A stretch of DNA of 64,000 bases from Lunularia cruciata (GCA_948567375.1 OX419755.1:73226944-73290943); one strand, 5' to 3'; positions 20,736 through 30,894 are shown, numbered from the stretch's first letter. Numbers and translations: made by a program. The notes: generated by a model not told the origin, from the sequence alone.

Positions 20736-21278
20736 ATGGGGAAACTTCCGGTTTTCTTTGGCAAGGATGGAGAAGATGTGGAGGTCTTTGTGAGAGACTT
20801 CAAGAGAGCTTGCATAGGAAACAATGAGAGGAGGAAGAATGAGTGGGCCTCATTATTACCACATATCTTTGAGGATGCAGCACTTACATGGTATGAGTCA
20901 GAATACCAAAAGAGAGAGAGGAGAGATGGGGAAGAGGAGTCTTGGGAGAGTTTGACTTCAGCACTCATTTAGAACTTTCTTCTTGATGAAAGTTATGAGA
21001 GATTGATGAGTGAGGTTACCTTTCTCAAGTAAGGAGATGGAGAGAAAGTGAGAGTCTATGTGGAAAGAGTGGAAAAGTTAGAGTCCAGATTTTGCATAGT
21101 GTTGAGGAAAGGTGGAGATGATGTGGAGACTACAATGATTGGCATAGGGGCCATGCTCACCAAGAATTTTGTGAGAGGGTTGAGACCACAAATTAGAAGC
21201 AAGGTGAGATATGATAAACCTTCTTCCAAGGTTGAAGCTATCAAGATCGCAATTCGTATGGAGGAGAGTTTGGAAGGG
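20736..21278 (+). pseudogene. TE1-iii gag, N-terminal capsid part
   Basis: The ATG at 20736 begins MGKLPVFFGKDGEDVEVFVR, followed by FKRACIGNNERRKN and the gag signature LTWYESEYQKRERR. There are stops at about 20970 and after FLK near 21029. The frame continues through VRVYVERVEKLESRF to MEESLEG, where the methyltransferase element is inserted. Gag resumes at 31000 with ESDLVVKEVV. Confidence 0.85.
21275..21278. repeat. Target duplication AGGG, left
   Basis: AGGG precedes the TGTCACGCC start of the element and recurs at 31000-31003 after GCACGACA. If the last A of the element is counted, AAGGG matches over 5 bp. Removing the element restores the gag reading through ...SLEGDESDL. Confidence 0.88.
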
Positions 21279-21732
21279 TGTCACGCCATTTGTAGTTCCG
21301 CATCTAGATGCTCGGACACTCGAGTTCTAGTGATTGTAGTTAGAGTTATTTTAGCCATTTCTCAGAGACTACTTTTTGACGGTTAGATTTTGTGTTTGGG
21401 GTACTAACTTCATGGTAGGGCCCACCGTCACTTTGCACCGTTTGCACCGTTGAGTGTGCCGTCAGCGGGACCATTAGGGTTTCAAAGCTAGCTCAAGTCC
21501 AGGGGGTATAGTTTCAAAGTGAGCTCCAAAGAGCTCACTTCTCTAATGTTGAGCCTTCGAGTTCCTGGCTATGGTGGACAGAGGCCGGCGAGCATCAACT
21601 GGATTCTCTATGCTTGAGTGGGTGTGACTTGACTGTAACCAGTGCCCAGTTGTTGGCAATTTATAGAGTGACAAATCAAGTATGGATCTGAATTGAATTG
21701 AGCTGAGTTGAGAGTGGTAAGCAATCTGATTA
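21279..21732 (+). repeat. Terminal repeat A1 of methyltransferase element
   Basis: It starts TGTCACGCCATTTGTAG and ends GCAATCTGATTA. It matches A2 at 30445-30893 and the corresponding repeats of copy 2. After GATTA the sequence continues CATCAGAGAAG (leader), whereas after A2 it continues TTGTGGCAC (B2). Therefore A1 is a 5' repeat without the B portion. ATCAGAG just after its end weakly resembles a Met-type primer-binding site. Confidence 0.9.
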
Positions 21733-22916
21733 CATCAGAGAAGTGAAGTCAGGGAGAAATCAAGTGCATGAACTTTGAGTGTTGGTGGTATCTCCAAGCT
21801 CAGTGGATTGTTGGTAGCTTGATTCAAGCTCAGTGTTTCTCTAGTGTGCAAAAGCTTGTTCAATTGATGCAGATTTGGCAGTTAAGCAGTCGGTGTGCGG
21901 AAGCGGTAGCCAAATTTTGAGCAGTGGTTGTGATTTTGAGCTCAAGAGGTGAAAGCAGGACCAATTTGCAACGAGGGCTCAGAAAGTCAAATTGAAGGTG
22001 GAGCTGGGAAGGTCTTCTCATGAATTTGTGATTTGGAAAAACCCCGTGTTGTCAATTTAGCTCGAGTGGAAAGTTAGCGGGGGCTTTTGGCAGACAACCA
22101 ACTTTAGGGTTTACGTCAGATTTTGGTTGGGATTTACGTCAGAGGCTTCCAGGCATAGGGTTGTGGGCTATGAGAGGTTACGAAGGCCTAGAAGGGCCAG
22201 CAAGCCAGCTTGTTGGCATGAGGCTAGCTAGTTTAGAGTAGATCTTGGTCATTGGTTGGCAAAATCTACCTTTCTTGCTAGATTATGTGCAACAGGGTTT
22301 GACCCCTAGATCTCTTGTTCCTAGACTGGTGCCCTAGCCAACTAGTCCACCCTCACTTGTTGTCATAGTGACTATGCCACTATTATCTATACACATGTAG
22401 CTTTGGCTAGGAGAGGCAATTTGATCCCATTCTAGGTGATCCTGGTAGCTTAGGACTTAGATACAAACTTCTCTTATGTCAAATGCCAAATGGTGGCAGA
22501 GTCAGTCCCATGTTGTGTTATGAGATGGAGAGTTTTTGTTTAGATTTCTTGTGATTGGATCCCCTCCATTCTCTACTTCCTGTTTGTGCAGTTTGTTTGT
22601 ATGAGGTGCCCTGACTTTTGAGCATTGGTCCTTTGGTGTGCTCTCGATGGTGAGGCTGGAGTGATGACCGATCAGACTACCTTTGTTTCTCTCCGGTGAG
22701 GCAGGAAGTGATGACCTGCAGACCGTGAGAGTGTGTGTTATGATGGCAGGTTGCCCTTTCCCCTAGTGTAGTTATCTTGGTTAGAGTTACATGTTAGTGG
22801 GTGGTGCTTAGTTGGTATTGGCACTTAGTGGTGTTGGCACGTGGTGGTGTTGGCACTTGGTGGAGCACTTGCGGTTGCAGTTGGTGGTTTGGGTTTGCTG
22901 GTGTAGTTACTTTGTC
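21733..22916 (+). other. Long leader of methyltransferase element
   Basis: These 1.2 kb lie between A1 and gag, with no conserved frame, and the same region is present in copy 2 (45066-46391). It contains an antisense tRNA-like segment at 22285-22360. TGGTGGCAGAGTC at about 22494 looks slightly like a primer-binding site but is far from the repeat end. Confidence 0.75.
22285..22360 (-). repeat. tRNA-like (SINE head-like) sequence with pol III boxes
   Basis: Read on the minus strand, TGGACTAGTTGG (complement of 22338-22349) resembles an internal A box and GGTCAAACC (complement of 22296-22304) a B box, about 33 bases apart as in tRNA genes. In copy 2 the B box is GATCAAACC, a perfect match to the consensus. 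No acceptor stem is evident, so it is not a functional tRNA. It most likely derives from a tRNA-derived SINE that became part of the leader. Confidence 0.55.
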
Positions 22917-24579
22917 ACGACGGAGTTCTTTGGAGATTCCAGAGGAGTTAGCCCTGTAGTACACAGTGGGTTTACTTGGAGTGGTGCTCTGTATCAGCAT
23001 GTATCTCAGGTCCTAGTGAGTGAGGAGATTGACTCTGAGTTGGAGTTTGACACAAGAGCTAATTCAGTTGAGAGTGCACTTGGTGTGTCCGCACCATTGT
23101 TGTGGGACATGGATGAGATTTATGGGGCCTCCAAAGGCCCGAGGCATTACTCTAGTACAATGGGTACCATTGAGTTGGATGACTTCATCCATGAGTTCGA
23201 TAGTTGGTGTAATCTGCAGTATATGCGGAACCCGACTTTGTTCACACCCTTCATGGCATGGAAGGGGTTGTTTAGCATCTAGAGGGTCTGCCGATGGACG
23301 ACTACCATGAGTTTAGGAGAGCTCATTTGGAGGAGATCAAGTTATGGAGATAGTATTGGTCTCCACACTATGTCTCTATCACTTCAGGCTTGGTGGCCAA
23401 GAGTAGATCGGCTATACCTACGAGTTCTAGCTCGAGTAGTGTGGGTGGAGCTAGTGGAGGTACCATTGTAGGAGGTGGTGTGGTACCAGGGTTTAATCCC
23501 ATGGTGGAGTTCTTCTTATGTTTGAGGCAGAACTACCAAGGAGTGCGGACTGACAAGCTGAGGAGCTTGCAAGAGTTCTAGCGGAAGGCTGGAGAGAGCC
23601 TACGCGAGGCATACACTCGCATGAGGCGGCTGATCAGTTTCACTCAAGGAGTTACTGAGGCCCAAGCAGTCCAGTTTTGGTATGGGATACTGGACAGGGA
23701 GTTGCGACGTAGAGTTCGTGATGCTACGTTGTTATAGGCTACTTCGCCTACTTTGGTAGTGGTCTTTGGTTTGGATGAGCGTATTGAGCTCAACATGGTG
23801 GATGAGAGAGTGATGACATCAGGATTTGGTAGGGAGACCTCATCCACGGTTGTGACTTCTTCTAGAATGCAGCAGAGTGCACCACGCCCAATTGGTTTTT
23901 GAGGACAAGATGGACAGCCCAGATCCTATGGAGCGAGTGGAGGGCCTAGTGGAGTTAGACCCTTACCCTCATTTTTGGGTCAGCAGCAGCCAATGAGTAG
24001 TGGTGTTGCTTGTTGGACTTGTGGTGGACCTCACCGTCGGAGAGAGTGTACTCATGGTAGTGGACCCAATACCTCGGGGCATCACAGCGAGCACCGAGGC
24101 AGTGTAAGCATTGCCACAGATTTGGTCACACTAGTGACCGGTGTTTTGACCTACACCCGGAGTTATGGAGTGGTAGGGCTGCTATGGCAGGTAGTAGAGG
24201 AGCTCCAGTTCATGGAGGACAAGGTGGTAGAGGTGGTGGTAGAGGATCTACACCTAATAGGGTTGCAGTATCTGCCCTTACTTCTGACACAGCTATGGCT
24301 ACTCGGATTGAGCAGTTGGAGCAAAGATTGGCTAGTATGGCTATTGCTCAGAGAAGATCAGATTCGGGTGTTGAGGCTTCCACCTCATATGCTGGTGATA
24401 GAGATGCTTTGGACTTCATGTGTGGAGCAACACAGGTGGAGGCATCTGCATCAATGACTAGGAGTGCAGTACATGCTCAAGAGCCTAGAGGAGCATCAGT
24501 GGAGTTAGACCCACAGAGAGGAGAGGTTGGGAGACAGGTTAGACTTCCCCAGTCTTTCACGCTATCTAAGGTATTGTAG
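22917..24579 (+). pseudogene. Gag of methyltransferase element
   Basis: Copy 2 begins this protein with two ATGs (MMDFFGDS, 46392); here both are ACG. Then follow SELEFDTRA, ALGVSAPLLWDMDEIYG, ELDDFIHEFDSW (capsid-like) and a Retrotrans_gag region with MVEFFLCLRQNYQGVRTDKL and LREAYTRMRRLISFTQGV. After these come a Cys/His region (CWTCGGPH; in copy 2 also CEHCHRFGHTSDRC) and a Gly/Arg-rich stretch GGQGGRGGGRGSTP. The C-terminus has a short coiled coil (RIEQLEQRLASMAIAQRR). Many stops and at least two frameshifts are present. It would form the RNA-packaging particle. Confidence 0.85.
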
Positions 24580-24599
24580 ATGACATCCATGGTTCTTAG

Positions 24600-25440
24600 A
24601 CGTCCTAGTGTAGGTGTGGTAGGTGGTGATGGATTACATGATGGACTACCTGTAAGTCATTCACTTGCTACTACATAGATTGAGTCTAGCATGATGTTGG
24701 GGGCGGCTCAGCTGATTATGCGGTGTCCTTTGTTTTCGGCCAATGATCTATTTACATTGGGAGTTGACCCAGCCCCAATATTCCGGTTGGCTGCCACCTT
24801 GTGTGAGAGTAGGGATGGTGCAATTCCTACTACTAGAGCAGAGGTGGTTGATAGTGGATCTGACTTGGTTGAGGAGCATGAGATCCGTTCAGCAACCAGT
24901 GGTTTATGGCAGGCAGCAGCGGCTAGACTAGAGGAGTTGCCAACTAGACCGGCTTTTGAGAGAGCGCGGTTTACACCTGGTGTTGTCCTATTGGATAACC
25001 AACAGGGGATTTTCCGTTTGGTGGGACCTTCATGGAAGGTCTATACACCACAGAGAGTCTTGTTAGACTCTGGTGCGCAGCCCCTTATGTTGGGGAAGGC
25101 TGCAGTTGTCGGTCTAGAGTTACGGAAGACCGATGTGGAGAGGTGTCCATTTCAGATCTAGACATCTCTAGGTTGTGGTTTGACACAGTACATCACACGT
25201 GGAGAGCTTGTTGTCCAGGTTCAGCCTAGTCATCCAATTGATAGCTCGGTGGTGAGAGCTCAGGCTATCGCGACGATAGCTAAGTCATATGATGTGCTAG
25301 TTGGGGGAGTAGTGTTATACCCCATGGGTTTCAGCATTGACTTTTGGGAGGAGACAACCTCTTATAGACCTGGTTGGCAGTCTGGTGAGGGACAGGTATG
25401 TCACCTACCAGTATGCTTCAGTAGTGGCAGTCTTGGCTCA
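24600..25440 (+). pseudogene. Aspartic protease of methyltransferase element
   Basis: In one frame, FERARFTPGVVLLDNQQGIF leads to RVLLDSGAQPLMLG, with the catalytic Asp-Ser-Gly-Ala at about 25069-25080. The fold continues through LELRKTDVE, LVVQVQPSHPIDSS and SYDVLVGGVVLYPMGFSID, ending in SYRPGWQSGEGQ. One TAG at 25159-25161 interrupts it. The frame continues directly into the methyltransferase region, so the two were parts of one polyprotein. It would cut the polyprotein into mature enzymes, presumably releasing the methyltransferase. Confidence 0.85.
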
Positions 25441-26720
25441 CTATAGTCCGGGACCATGGCAGCATCAGTTTTAGCTTTCAGTGGTGCAGTTACTTGGCCT
25501 GGTGACTTGTTGGAGGGGAACGCCCATGCAGAGGATACTCCACTACCAAAGGAGATCACTCGGCTTTGGAGTACGAGTGGGATTGTTCCATCCACCTTGG
25601 ATGTTCCATTGTGGAGTTCAGAGGAGGCATTGCAGCAGCATGCAGATCAGTTGGTGCAACAGGCTTGGAGTGGAGCCTTTGTACTATTAGGAGATGAGTG
25701 TGAGGATGAGCCTCCAGAGGCGATTGCTTTGACACCTCTCAATACCACACTCATTGCTTGGCAGTATCTTGTAGAGGGGATATGCCTATTGGAGTTGTTT
25801 GGTGGGATCAACACTGGACTAACTGCGATGTTATAGGCGGGTATACGAGTACAAAGGTACTTGTATGTAGAGAGAGATGAGATTGCTAGGCGAGTCTCTC
25901 TACATCATGTGGCACACTTGGCCTATGGTATTTGGAGTTATTACCGATGTCAACAGTCAGAGGTTACCAGAAGGCCCTACCATGAAACATTTCCTTACTG
26001 GGGGCACATGACCTAGAGAGACATGGGCCTATTCACTTGGTGATTTCTGGATGGCCATGTCAGGGACATACACATGCTGGTAGAGGATTGGGTCTTCAGG
26101 ATCCTTGTTCAGGTGTGTTTTGGGAGATGTTACGGATACTATGACATCTTCAGGTTCATCAATCTGTTTCTCCAGCTTACCTTTTGGAGAACGTTCCTTT
26201 GATGGGTGATTCTCGCACTAGAGTTGTGGCGAGTACACATCAGGTCCATTCTTGGATGGGACCTGCTATATTGTTAGATGCAGCCAGAGTGGGATCACAG
26301 GCTCATTGTCTTTGTCTTTGGTGGATGAACCTCTTACCCAGAGAGGTTCTACAACATGCTTATGATGGGATTCAGCGACTTGACCACATTCTTGTTGATG
26401 ATATCTTGGATGTTGGGCGTTAGTCTCAGACAGTGGTAGTGGCTGATAGGTCACATATGGCAGTGGTGAACCTAGTTGGATAGCCTAGAGCCCCATTTCC
26501 TACACTCATGAGTTTCCCAGGCTCTCATGCTTTTCAAGAGGGAGGACTTGGACTTGTTTGGGACTCACAGTTACAGCAGTTGGTGGAGCCCAATGCTGAT
26601 GAGAGAGAGCGGGCAATGGGTTTTCACACCAGTATTACTACTGTTCCAACAGTGTCAAAGGCATCCAGGCATCAGGTTTTAGGTCAGGCTATGGACCTGA
26701 ATTGTTTGATCTGGATTGTG
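25441..26720 (+). pseudogene. DNA cytosine-5 methyltransferase domain inside the retroelement polyprotein
   Basis: Conserved C5-methyltransferase motifs occur in order. Motif I is LLELFGGINTGLTAML (FGG at 25798), followed by an acidic VERDE for the cofactor. Motif IV is ISGWPCQG, with catalytic Cys codon 26058-26060, and is followed by GRGLGLQDP. Motif VI is LLENV (ENV 26187-26195). A motif VIII-like ALCOVE-free WWMN segment follows a Gln/His-rich stretch near 26300. Motif IX is ERERAMGF (26604-26627) and motif X is LGQAMDL. The enzyme family transfers a methyl group from S-adenosylmethionine to cytosine in DNA. Motifs IV to X share the RT frame; motif I shares the protease frame, with a frameshift near 25990. 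Visible stops are TAG at 25834, TGA at 26142 and TAG at 26421. PCQ resembles DNMT1/DNMT2/CMT, while spacing around GRGL resembles DNMT3/DRM, so the subfamily is undecided. Confidence 0.9.
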
Positions 26721-27965
26721 AGCCTTGGCTTGGTAGAGCAGCGTAGGATGCACTTGATAGGCATCACCACTCGGACACTTGTGAGCCATGTGCCTATCGA
26801 GACGCTTCAGGCACATGCTGGGAGCGATGGACCAAGTGGACATGGTATCCTTGGGACACATCCAATAGCTACTAGGGAGAGTGGTCTACTTGGAGTCCAT
26901 CCAGGTGAGTGTGGGCTACTTGGATTACACCCTTGGTCCACATGAGATGCAGCTAGAGGATGTGTGGAGCTTGCAGCCAGAGTGGAAGGAGTTTTTTGCA
27001 CAGAGGTTGGGACCTCTAGTGGTTGGGAGCATGACACTATTGCTCCCAAAGGCCCAGTGTAGCAGTCAGGCAGTAGGTCTTCCACTCCTACTACAGTTAC
27101 AAAGGATACTTGGGAGCCAGATCTTGGACCCAAGCTTACTGGAGAGGAAAGATGAAGGGTTTGGAGGTTCTTGAGGAGTCACACGAGTTGTTTTGCCTTC
27201 AGTATGAAGGATTTGGGTGCTCTGAAGGGACCTGGTATACGGATTGAGCTGACTAGCGACACACTAGTTTTCCGACGTCCTTATTGATATAGTGAGATGG
27301 AGAGGACATTGATTCAGAGCCGGAGTAGTGACCTTTTTGAGGCTGGTTTGGTGGAGATTTCACATGGAGAGTATGCATCAGCGACAGTGATGCCATCCAA
27401 GAAGGATATGCATGGCAACTTTACAGATTGGCGGATGTGTGGAGATTACCGTCCTATCAACCAACAGACCAGGGCTGATCGGTATGCCATGCCTACATCG
27501 GAGGAGATTTTTGATGTGATTGGGCATGCAAAGGTCTTTAGTACTTTGGATCTTTGAGCGGGATATCATCAGTTGCCGATCAAGGAGGAGGATAAGTCCA
27601 AGACAGCATTTTGGGCTATTGATCCTCACGGCAAGGATGTGTTATATCAGTGGAGGTCTTACCATTTGGGTTAAAGAATGCTCCTGCTGAGTTCCAGAGG
27701 GTCATGGATAGGATCCTAGCTGGATTGGATTTTGCTCGGTGCTATATTGATGATATTTTGGTTTATAGCACTACTATGGAAGAGCATGAGAGACAATTGT
27801 TGGAGGTGTTTGAGAGGTTGAGATCTCATGGACTCAAATTACATCTTGGGAAGTGTAGGTTATTCCATGAGCAGGTTGAGTATTTGGGTCACACTATCTA
27901 TCTTGGAGGACTTGGTAGACCAAGGTGGAGGCTATTGCATGTATTCCTCGGCCTACGGATGTGAG
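26721..27965 (+). pseudogene. Reverse transcriptase of methyltransferase element
   Basis: The spacer after the methyltransferase stays in the same frame to SMKDLGALKGPGIRIELT and VFRRPY, the gypsy RT entrance. RT then shows LFEAGLVEIS, MCGDYRPINQQT, STLDL (first Asp), GYHQLPIKEEDKSKTAF, LPFGLKNAPAEFQRVMDRIL, the catalytic YIDDILVYS (about 27745-27771) and KCRLFHEQVEYLGHTI. Stops follow STLDL (27555), and a frameshift lies near 27650. It copies element RNA into DNA. Confidence 0.92.
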
Positions 27966-28560
27966 CAAAGTGCGAGCATTCCTTGGGTTGGCAAACTTCT
28001 ATCACCGCTATATTAGAGGATTTAGTGCCATTGCCAAGGCCTTGACAAAGCTGACCAAGCTTACACAAGAGTGGTATTGGGGAGATGAGCAGGAGAGAGC
28101 TTTTGTAGAGCTCAAGGAGAGGTTGACATTTGGCTCCTATTTTGAGGAGACTGATCAGGGGAAGACCATTTCAGGTTCATACTGATTGGAGTATGTTGGA
28201 ACTTGGAGCGGTGCTCACCCAGCATGATGATGAGGAGAAGGAGTTTGTGGTGGCCTATGCTAGTCACTCCAACAATTTAGCGGAGGCGAAGTATAGTTCA
28301 TATGAGGGAGAGTGCTTGGCAGCAATTTGGGCAGTAGCACATTTTCGTTGTTACCTATTTGGTAACCCCTTCACTCTCATCACTGATCATCAGCCACTGA
28401 AGTGGTTGATGGAGTCCGACAAGCTTTCAGGGAAGCTTGCACAATGGGCTTTGATTTTATAGGAGTATGATTTCACGATTGTTTACAGATCTGGAGTGGT
28501 GAACCGTGATACAGAGGGGTTGAGTAGAAACCCATGTCCCAGCCAACAGGATCAGACCGG
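27925..28560 (+). pseudogene. RNase H of methyltransferase element
   Basis: The connection VRAFLGLANFYHRYIRGFSA is followed by RNase H with VHTDWSMLELGAVL (first Asp), SSYEGECLAAIWA (Glu) and LITDHQPLKWL (Asp), then KLAQWAL. A frame change near 28160 and a TAG at 28460-28462 break it. It degrades RNA in RNA-DNA hybrids. Confidence 0.9.
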
Positions 28561-30027
28561 AGCACGTTGGCATGGTGAGACAGATGAGGAGATGATGCCA
28601 GGTTGGCATGCATCAGCCTTTCTATGTATATTTGTAGAGGCTTTGGTGGTATCTCTCTCAGCGCATATAGGAGGAGTTATTGAGGTCACAGATCCAAAGA
28701 GTGAAGATATTGGTACAGTTCAGCGAGACATTCATGATGATGTCTTAGTGATGGACTATTTTTGCATTGGTGTTGTGGGTGGCACAGTTGGGGCCAAGGA
28801 GAGAGACCATGTTCTTCAGCGAGCCAGACGGTTCAGATTGGAGGGTAGAGACCTTTTGTGTGTATGGGAGGATGGTAGAGTGCGAGTAGTACCACTTCCA
28901 TCACAGAGACCACAGTTGGTCCGTCATGCTCATGAGGAGCTAGGACATTTTGGAGTAAAGCGTACATATAGCTTACTCTAGAGTCATTATTGGTGGCGCG
29001 GTATGCAGATCGAGGTACAGCAGTTTGTTGCCAGATGTGTGGTTTGTGACCGAGTTAGAGCATCATTCAATGCTCTTATGCCATAATTACACCCATTACC
29101 TATCATGGGATTGGGTTACATTGGAGTTTGGACTTTGCCGGACCTTTACCGCTGATTGTGAGACATCATCGGTATGTTTTGGTGATGGTGGAGCACTTCT
29201 CCAAGTGGATTGAGTTGGTGGCACTTCCTGACAAGTCTAGTGAAGGGACAGCTTACTCATTCCTGGATCGAGTTCTTAGTCATTTTGGTGCACCAGTTGA
29301 GGTTTTGACTGATCAAGGTACAGAGTTCTTGGGGGAGTTTCAAGTCTTCTGTGACAAGGCATTGATTGATCATTGTACTACATCTCGAGATCACCCTGAG
29401 GCAGAGGGCTTAGCAGAGAGAGTGGTTCAGACGGTGAAGAGAGGATTGCGAAAGTATGGTTTGCAGAGAGGCCACTTGGGAGATTGGGATCTCCAATTAC
29501 CTTGGTTGGCCATGGGCTATCGGTTCAGCCGGCAAGCCTCCTTAGCATCCTTCTCTCCATACTTTCTACTCTATGGACGAGATCTAGATTTACCTACAGC
29601 CATTCATCAAGATGTTATTGTAGTTTTGGACTTGGATGACCCCGATGTATGGATGAGCGCATGTTCTCAGCGGGCAGAGATCTTTTGGAGAGTGATGCCA
29701 ATGGCCTTTGAGAACTTGGCAATTGTTCAACATAGAGATACTTTACGCTATGCTACCATTCGAGGAGGAGGTTATAGACCCTTGATCCATCAATTTCATC
29801 CAGGTGACTATGTATATCTACAGTAGATAACACCGATGACACTTGATGTTTCTACAAGCCACACTATCTTGAGAGTGTGTGAGGTTTTGCCATCTAGACT
29901 CCTTGTGTTGGAAGGATGTGATGGTGTTGTTTGGAAGGATCATGTGCGCAATTGTGCGCCATGCCACCTCCCAAACATTGATGGTACTATGGACCCAAGC
30001 TTGGCACTTGTACGTGTAGGCTTGACG
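28561..30027 (+). pseudogene. Integrase of methyltransferase element (DDE type)
   Basis: The zinc-binding end shows VRHAHEELGHFGVKRTY and CVVCDRVRA (HHCC). The core, open at 29128-29826, has MDFAGPLP (first Asp), VLTDQGTEFLGEFQ (second) and HPEAEGLAERVVQT (Glu). It continues with DLQLPWLAMGYRFS and SPYFLLYGRDLDLP. After a single stop at 29824 the same frame continues through HTILRVCEVLPSRLLVLEG and VVWKDHVRNCAP to the PHD finger. It is a retroviral-type integrase, so integration should leave short target duplications, as observed. No chromodomain is present. Confidence 0.93.
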
Positions 30028-30168
30028 TGTATGTTATGTGGCTCTTCTGGTGGAGCTGCTACTATGTTAGTGTGTGATAGCTGTTCGAGAGGATGGCATA
30101 TGGCATGTATGACTTCTCCCCTCACGGTGGTTCCTCAAGGACAATAGTTATGTCCTAGATGTACTTGA
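30028..30168 (+). pseudogene. PHD finger at the C-terminus of the polyprotein
   Basis: In the integrase frame, eight metal ligands follow the PHD pattern C-x2-C-x11-C-x2-C-x4-H-x2-C-x14-C-x2-C. Codons are at 30028, 30037, 30073, 30082, 30097, 30106, 30151 and 30160, with the typical VCDSC, GWHMAC and VPQG contexts. One TAG at 30145-30147 replaces the Trp codon, which is still TGG in copy 2. The chain ends at TGA 30166-30168. PHD fingers bind histone H3 tails, so the domain may do for this integrase what a chromodomain does for chromoviruses. That role is an inference. Confidence 0.9.
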
Positions 30169-30337
30169 CCTATAGCTAGTTCATTCTTTATATGGTATAG
30201 ATTGCAAACAGGCAACTAACGATGGGGCTCCATAGCACCCGGCCTCCTAATCTTTGCCCATTAGAGGGTATACCATATACTTAGAGTAGATGGCTATCTG
30301 GAGTTAGAGGGACCTAACTACCAGCTAGGGGGGCGAT
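30169..30337 (+). other. 3' noncoding region and polypurine tract
   Basis: About 170 bp follow the polyprotein stop and end in AGGGGGGCGAT (30327-30337), directly before B1. In copy 2 the same place is an even longer G run. This identifies B1 as the start of the U3-like segment in a conventional reading of the element. Confidence 0.75.
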
Positions 30338-30442
30338 TGTGGCACTTTAGAGTCTATGTATGACTTATGTGTGAGTTGTGCTTCTATAGTGTATGACGTT
30401 GACAACAATGTATGTTGTGTAGCGATGTATATATGCACGACA
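30338..30442 (+). repeat. Split repeat B1
   Basis: TGTGGCACTTTAGAG...GCACGACA, 105 bp, repeated as B2 at 30895-30999. It follows the purine tract and is separated from A2 by the dinucleotide GT. The junction GACA-GT-TGTC is an imperfect palindrome made of the two outer ends of the element. Confidence 0.9.
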
Positions 30443-30444
30443 GT

Positions 30445-30893
30445 TGTCACACCATTTGTAGTTCCACATCTAGATGCTTGGACACTAGAGTTCTAGTGAT
30501 TGTAGTTAGAGTTATTTTAGCCATTTCTCAAAGACTACTTTCCGACGATTAGATTTAGTGTTCGGGGTACTGACTTCACGGTAGGGCCCATCGTCACTTT
30601 GCACCGTTTGCACTGTCGAGTGTGCCGTCAGTGGGACCATTAGGGTTTCAAAGCTGGCTCGAGTGCATGAGGTATAGTTTCAAAGTGAGCTCCAGAGAGC
30701 TCACTTCTTTGATGTTGAGCCTTCAAGTTCCTGGCTATGGTGGACAGAGGCCGGTGAGCGTCACCTGGATTCTCTATGCTTGAGTGGGTGTGGCTTGACT
30801 ATAATTAGTGCCCCGTTGTTGGCAGTTTATAGAGTGACAGATCAAGTACTGATCTGAGTTGAGCTGAGTTGAGAGTGGTAAGCAATCTGATTA
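30445..30893 (+). repeat. Split repeat A2
   Basis: TGTCACACC...CAATCTGATTA, 449 bp, is the second copy of A1. It is followed by one T and then B2. A1 and A2 differ at a few percent of sites. Confidence 0.92.
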
Positions 30894-30894
30894 T

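Noticed and set aside
22285-22360. A functional tRNA gene on the minus strand
   Set aside because: Box-like motifs exist but no acceptor or anticodon stem could be traced, and the segment lies in a retroelement leader in two copies.
22488-22510. Primer-binding site of the methyltransferase element at TGGTGGCAGAGTC
   Set aside because: It is about 760 bp past the end of the A1 repeat; a site should directly follow the 5' repeat. The weak ATCAGAG next to A1 is also unproven.
30028-30168. Reading the C-terminal Cys cluster as a Gag-type CCHC knuckle
   Set aside because: Eight ligands with C4HC3 spacing and GWHMAC context fit a PHD finger. A knuckle has four ligands in 14 residues, and the position is after integrase.
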